DNA from: Strongylocentrotus droebachiensis
Lineage: Eukaryota; Echinodermata; Echinoidea; Camarodonta; Strongylocentrotidae
NCBI GenBank assembly: GCA_035222895.1
Contig: JAVYIG010006798.1
Coordinates: 47,607 to 111,606 of the forward strand
Length of the DNA stretch: 64,000 nt
Reading direction: 5' to 3'
Part shown: in pieces, positions 58,656 through 64,000 of the stretch
How positions within the stretch are numbered: the stretch's first letter is position 1
Layout: every line of letters starts with the position of its first letter
Translations under genes and position numbers: made by a program
Notes under the pieces: model-generated
What the model was told of the DNA's origin: nothing
What the model saw: only the letters and a program-made list of their open reading frames with translations
Database searches by the model: none

Positions 58656-61600
58656 GATATTGTGAAAATTAAATAATAGTTTAATGATGTGGATCACGAT
58701 ATTTACTTTAGGGAGTACAGTGTACTTACAATTGAAAATATCTTATCTCTAAGAGCCTATTAACTACCTGATCCTATTGATAGCAAAATGTTCATGGAAT
58801 CGAAACATACATTACATGGACAGGAAAATTACTAATTATCTTTAATGTGTACCTCAAATATGGACTTTAAGCTCATTTTGAAATTTCCTGTTTTGAATGA
58901 ACTATGAACAAAGTGTTGTTTTTTCTGTCAAGAAATACTCAAAAGTCAAAAGTCTATATTAATCAACAGGTTTACATATATAACTGTATGTACTTTTCAT
59001 ATATATAGAGCTTTGTTTTCCACATAATTTCAATGAAATCAATCACCAATACAAAATATGTCATCAAAGATTAGTTTACAACTTCATATTGATTTTTCTT
59101 TTTCTTCTCCCACTACTAGAGAGCATTGTATTGATCATGTGCCTATGTTTTCTTTTCCAGTTTTACATCATGTTTATAACTAATGTTGCCTCAATAAAGC
59201 AACTATATGTTTGTTATTATTTGTTTAATGGAATAATTTACCTCTTACAGTGTAGCATAGACAGTATATTGTATAAAATGGGACAGAACTACTTGCATCT
59301 GTACAACGTATTTGTTCTCTTTCTCTCTATCTTTCCCTCTTTTTGCCACTCTCCTGATATACAAATATAGTAATAGTCTAACATGTTTGCCAAAAGTATT
59401 AACAAGTACCCTCTAAATAGCCCTAACTGGGATCCGTGATTACTAAGGTTGCTATTTGGGCAAATATGGAGTACCTAACAACCACCAGGGTAGCAGCAAG
59501 TCACCTTAGGGTCAATAGCTATTGCTGCCATCTTTGCTCCATTCATAGAAATCTTTGCGCTATTATCATGAGGTGTAGGAAAAATCAATAAGGGAAGTTG
59601 GCAAAGAGGTTGTCGGAGATAACAAAATTCCTTTGGGAAGGCCAATTAATGCATGCAGCCGGTAAACAATCTGTTTTGGTGAAAAAATTATGGCTGTGGA
59701 AAAGCAACTTGGAATTGGAAATTTTATGAAATGTTTGAGATGAATGTACAGGAGTTCAACACAACTCCTCTTGCAACCGCCCTCCCCTCCCCTCTCACAC
59801 ACACAAACATATTTTGCTTAAATTCATAAATAGTTTTATACTTCAGTTCAATTTCATGGTATAAATATATTTCAAATTTCACAGTTCAACTATTGTTTAT
59901 AGGGAAAAATGTAAAATTCATTGAATAGGTTTGCTTGTAGTTGTAGCTAATATAGCCTGAGAACATATAACAAGCTCCAAATTAATAAGTACTTGAAAAT
60001 GTCTATGAACACACTGAACATTCACCTAAATCAAGAGACATTATAATTGTCTGGCTCTTCAGTCACTTAAACTTAAAATTACAGTGAAAGTGAAACCTGG
60101 ACTCTGTATAAAGAGTTTGTAAGGTTGATCAGAACTTTCAACCAATAAAGACAAAGGTGTCATATTCTGATCATGAATGGTGGATTCTGATTGGCTGAAT
60201 ACAATAGGATGGATGAGGTAATTAATGTCCATTTTGAAGAGGTAAATCCACTATGAATACAACTTTTGGTAGCCTACATTGGAAACTTCTTGAGCCGCAT
60301 TGGAGAGTGTTTGTGAAGCTCATATGTTAGGCAATATGGGTAGAGGATCCAGGTTGCGTCTTTTTCTGTTTGTATTACATGAAATGGTGGGTAGTTTTGC
60401 TGTAAACATGTTGAGTCAATATCCTACGCTTCATTTACTTCTTTGCAATTAAGTTCTATACCTTCTACAACATGTAGTTGAAAGTTGTACCATTGATTCT
60501 CTTCAGTAATGCATGGCTATATTTCAATCATTAGCCTTTTAAATTCATCCTCAATAAACTTGTTTTTCTTCTTCTCTCTTGTTGGGAGGTTGTGATATAA
60601 TGGGGATTATTTCTCGTTATTGCTCTTGAAATTGTCACCTCTTATTGTTCATCTTCTTCCCCTGTATAAATCGTCTCCCCCTCCTTTTCCATTCCTGATC
60701 ACATTTGCAACTGTACATGAGAGAGCATTACAAAATAAAGTACTTATATGTTATTTCCCCACCCCCTTTCCCTAAGAGAGATGCACAAACTTTAGTTTCA
60801 ACAAACTTATTGCCTACATTAAATACATTCTATAGCATATAAAGTATGAAAAATAATTGAAATATTGAATATCCTAAATTAAAAGTTTGAGGCACTTTAG
60901 TCTGGTTTAAATTTATTGAAAAATGGTCTCTTCCAAGGATATCATAAGAGGAATTCCTCACTACAGTTACTGATTACTATATGTTTGAAGTTTGAAATTT
61001 CTAATATATTCTCTGATATATATTTCTCACAATTGAATTTCTACGTTGATCTACCAACAATCACCTTGCATTTAATCCTTCTACAGTAATAGCTTTGAAG
61101 AACCATCTTTTTAAAGTGCATTTAAACTATAAATAGAAGGGGCCAATTAGGTGAATTCACGATTCCTAGAAGGCTATTAAAGTGAGAGTGAATAGAGTCC
61201 TGATAGTGACGTGAATGAACGGATTCATCCACAAATGGAGATATTGACCGGTACAAAGCCTCTCACAAAGATAAGAAAAGAAGAGATTGATTATATCTCA
61301 AGATGAAAGGCACATTTCACAATCAATGGAACTTCTTTCAATAGACCCCAGTATTCTTCTCTACATACAGTATCTGTCCCAATATTGCTCTCTTTGATAG
61401 ATTTATAGACATACTCAAGGAGCATTTGACAAACAAATTGAGGCAGCAAAGAATAGAAGATATTTTCTTAAAGAAAGTAGTATCTTAGTATTCTGTGCAC
61501 ATGTTAAATCAAGGTATATTTGTGTAAATGTACATGTATGTCTTTGAGAAACTGTACCTTTGAAGAAAATTCTGTTCCAGAAGTGTTTCAAAATATTATC

Positions 61601-62466
61601 AACTTCTGTTTTTACTTTTTAGCAATCAGTTATTATCAAATTTTTTCCCCACAGTGGATGAAAAATTGTATCATGATTTTGTGGGCTACTTTTAAAATAT
61701 ACAGTAGAATTGCGATTGCACCATGTGAGAGAAGGGGGGGGGAGGATTTGGGAGACCTGGAAAGGACTCTCAGTAATCTTTCTTTCTTGATTGTGTGTAG
61801 TCCTGGAAAGGACTGTTGGTAGTCTTCTAAAATGTTGCCTCATATTTTCTATTTCTATAGCAATAAAACTGAAATAATATGTTTTCTGGGCACTTTCAAC
61901 AAAAGTGAACTATAAGTTTTACTGTTTAATGACTTCAATGAACTACAATTGTTTAATGCCTTTTAATATCTTATTATCTTACTTGTATCATGTTTAGTTT
62001 TTTATATGAATTTCTATCCTTTAAATTCTAGATTATTTCATGTGATATTACATGTAAATGTAAATCCTTTCTTCAAATGAATTCAAAATACAGTTTTAAA
62101 GTATCAAATGCTAAATGATGCTTGAAATACATGCATCAAGGAAGTTAGAAATTCAATCCATTTGTACTTAAAAAGTTAAAATGCAGGTAATATACCATAA
62201 CTTTAAATGCAAAATATAATTTACTTTGCTAATGGTCCTTGGGTCAACATTTGCTTTCTATGTGCATTATAACAACCATTTCAGGATTTTAATACCTTTT
62301 TAAAATAAATTGTCAATGTATGCTAATGAAATAAATTCAGCCTCCGATATTGTGAATTATATTTATATTGTAAGCAGCTTGCATTTTACAAGTATTTCTA
62401 TAGTGCCACCAGCTTCACAACTACTTATTGAAATGTTAAATCCTTTGAAACTTTCCCCTAAAAGAA

Positions 62467-62751
62467 TTGACTGACATACATGTAGAAGATATTCCAAAGA
62501 AAAAGCTAATATCCCCTCTTGGTTTGCCACTGATGCAAATACAGAATTATTTAAGCACACAAGCATACATTCATCTCTCCTCACCAGACCTAAAGAGGTT
62601 CATCACTTGGGACACAGTTTCTGATTTCTTCAAACTCCAATTAAATACCTGCAAAGTACATTCACCGCTAGCTTATATAACTGCCATCTACAAGATTATC
62701 AGAGGAAAGCTTTCCAGCTTTTCTGAAATGGATCCAGGCAACAAAAGATGA
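62467..62751 (+). pseudogene. Possible LINE fragment
   Basis: A 94-codon frame with LPLMQIQNYLSTQAYIHLSS, loosely like the post-RT region of L1/Tx1 LINEs (an FQYLQIRHFL-type helix). No catalytic motif accompanies it. It could be chance. Confidence 0.25.
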
Positions 62752-64000
62752 GCTCAGACACATACATGTTCAAGTAATCCTCCTCTGATACTAGTACTCC
62801 ATACCAGTGAGTTATCCATGATAATTCCTTGTCCATACAGCTAACTCTCTTGATAAGGCCTTACACAATGGTCCTACTACAAATGAACTTCTTAATCCAG
62901 TTCTTCCCTTCTTGGGCCACTCATATACCGGTCCTCAGTTCCCACTACCAGTCATCTCTGGTAGGCGGAGCATGAATGAAGTTCCATTGCTATCCATCGC
63001 GCCTTCCTGGACAATAGGGGGCCTGCCTCCGCAACAGTATTGGGCTTTGATACACAGAGGCACTTCTCATGAATAGGGCTATTAATACTCTTTGTATAGC
63101 GTTTTATTCAGGTACTGTCAACTTCAAGAAAAGGTACCTTTCAGAATAAATGCACTGACAGACAGGGAATAATTAAATCTGATCAGAGAGATATACCTGC
63201 TGTATATAATCTCTGAAAGGTTTTCACAGTGAATTAGCTTGTAACTGAAGAAAATTTAAGAAAAAGAAGGGCCCAGCAATGCCAGCATGTTCCATTCAAG
63301 GACCAAATAAACTACAAAATGACTATATTTAATTAATAATTACAGGTAATATTAAACATCTTTCGGGCTGATGAGGCATCCATTCCATGTGTTTGTAATG
63401 TCAAGGTGACCCGTAAATCAAAAGTTTTTTTTTTTTAAATGAAAAGAGAGACTATTGTAATCAAATTCTGCAAAACGAATTTTCTGAAGTGCACTGAAAA
63501 GGTTGAATGTATTGTACATACTTTTGGGGCAAGTTAAACATTTCTGAACAGGGATATCAAATGAACTATTGTCCAGGTGTCACTGCATATCACATACATT
63601 GGGAAAATGCAACAGGTCAGAGTGACAGTGAAGAACTTCCAAAGCACAAAATGTACATGTTATCATCTACTAATATAATTTTCCCTTTTCCTTTTATTTG
63701 TTAGGTCAGTTTTCATTTTGATACTCATTGACTTCAAAGACTATGGAATACAACAAAATGCCAAAATCTAACTATAAAGTCTGCCACTATGCATGTTTTT
63801 CTGTTATTGAGGGAAAGCTCTGAGTAAAAAGTTGTTATGCTGAATTTCTTACAAAAGTACTGAATGGGAAACCTTAGAAAAATATATGTTTGTTCCAGAT
63901 GACTTCTTGATGCGCTGGCTTCTAAACTAAAACTGAAACCATTCTGACACTTCTCATTTCTTCTTCAAGCCATCTTGTCAGAGGCTTCTGGACATTAGGT

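Larger units (their letters stand above)
57023..64000. other. Upstream interval with no recognised gene
   Basis: AT-rich DNA 5' of the carboxypeptidase gene. It should contain its promoter, but no TATA or other clear core element stands out. An ATG-initiated minus-strand frame at 57657-57890 is open for 77 codons but has no family signature or splice link. A MITE lies at 58163-58655. Nothing else coding was supported. Confidence 0.45.

Noticed and set aside
58441..58665. 74-codon plus-strand frame
   Set aside because: Lies inside an inverted-repeat element and has no recognisable motif.

Overview
This is a window of an animal nuclear genome. It has multi-exon genes with GT-AG introns, AT-rich intergenic DNA, many microsatellites, and a DIRS retrotransposon, Helitrons, LINEs, MITEs and tRNA-derived SINEs. 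The M14D carboxypeptidase, the DIRS element and the repeat types suggest a marine invertebrate deuterostome, most likely an echinoderm such as a sea urchin. That assignment is inference; nothing in the window fixes the species.

Layout. (1) 1-1150: left edge with a possible start exon of an unrecognised minus-strand gene and a second copy of that segment. (2) 1.15-13.3 kb: three tandem copies of a roughly 3 kb unit. Each carries a three-exon minus-strand gene for an unrecognised protein of about 196 residues, a promoter with two perfect TGACGTCA sites 82 bp apart, and a GA tract. Copy A is split by a LINE that itself holds a fold-back element and a MITE. Copy B carries a MITE with an AATT target duplication. 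Copy C has a nonsense codon at position 10 and a large palindromic element. (3) 13.3-17.7 kb: no gene recognised. (4) 17.86-57.02 kb: one large minus-strand gene for a cytosolic carboxypeptidase of the AGBL2/AGBL3 (CCP2/CCP3) type. I placed 16 common exons (819 codons), then either a terminal exon with a stop at 27599 (963 aa) or four further exons to 17861 (about 1233 aa). All joins keep frame, and the zinc-binding and catalytic residues are present. (5) 57.0-64 kb: the upstream side of that gene, with no convincing coding sequence; one MITE at 58.2 kb.

The carboxypeptidase introns are crowded with mobile DNA. Intron 8 holds a structurally complete DIRS element (38109-43291) inserted without target duplication into a tandem repeat rich in nuclear-receptor DR1-like motifs. 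Intron 5 holds three head-to-tail non-autonomous Helitrons (47378-52330), one with an intact exon-like segment. The intron at 20.7-24.3 kb holds a 1.6 kb inverted-repeat element built from 10 bp and 35 bp arrays. Some MITE families recur two or three times in the window.

The enzyme should remove glutamates from tubulin tails. The tandem family has no recognisable homologue and is the best candidate here for something undescribed.
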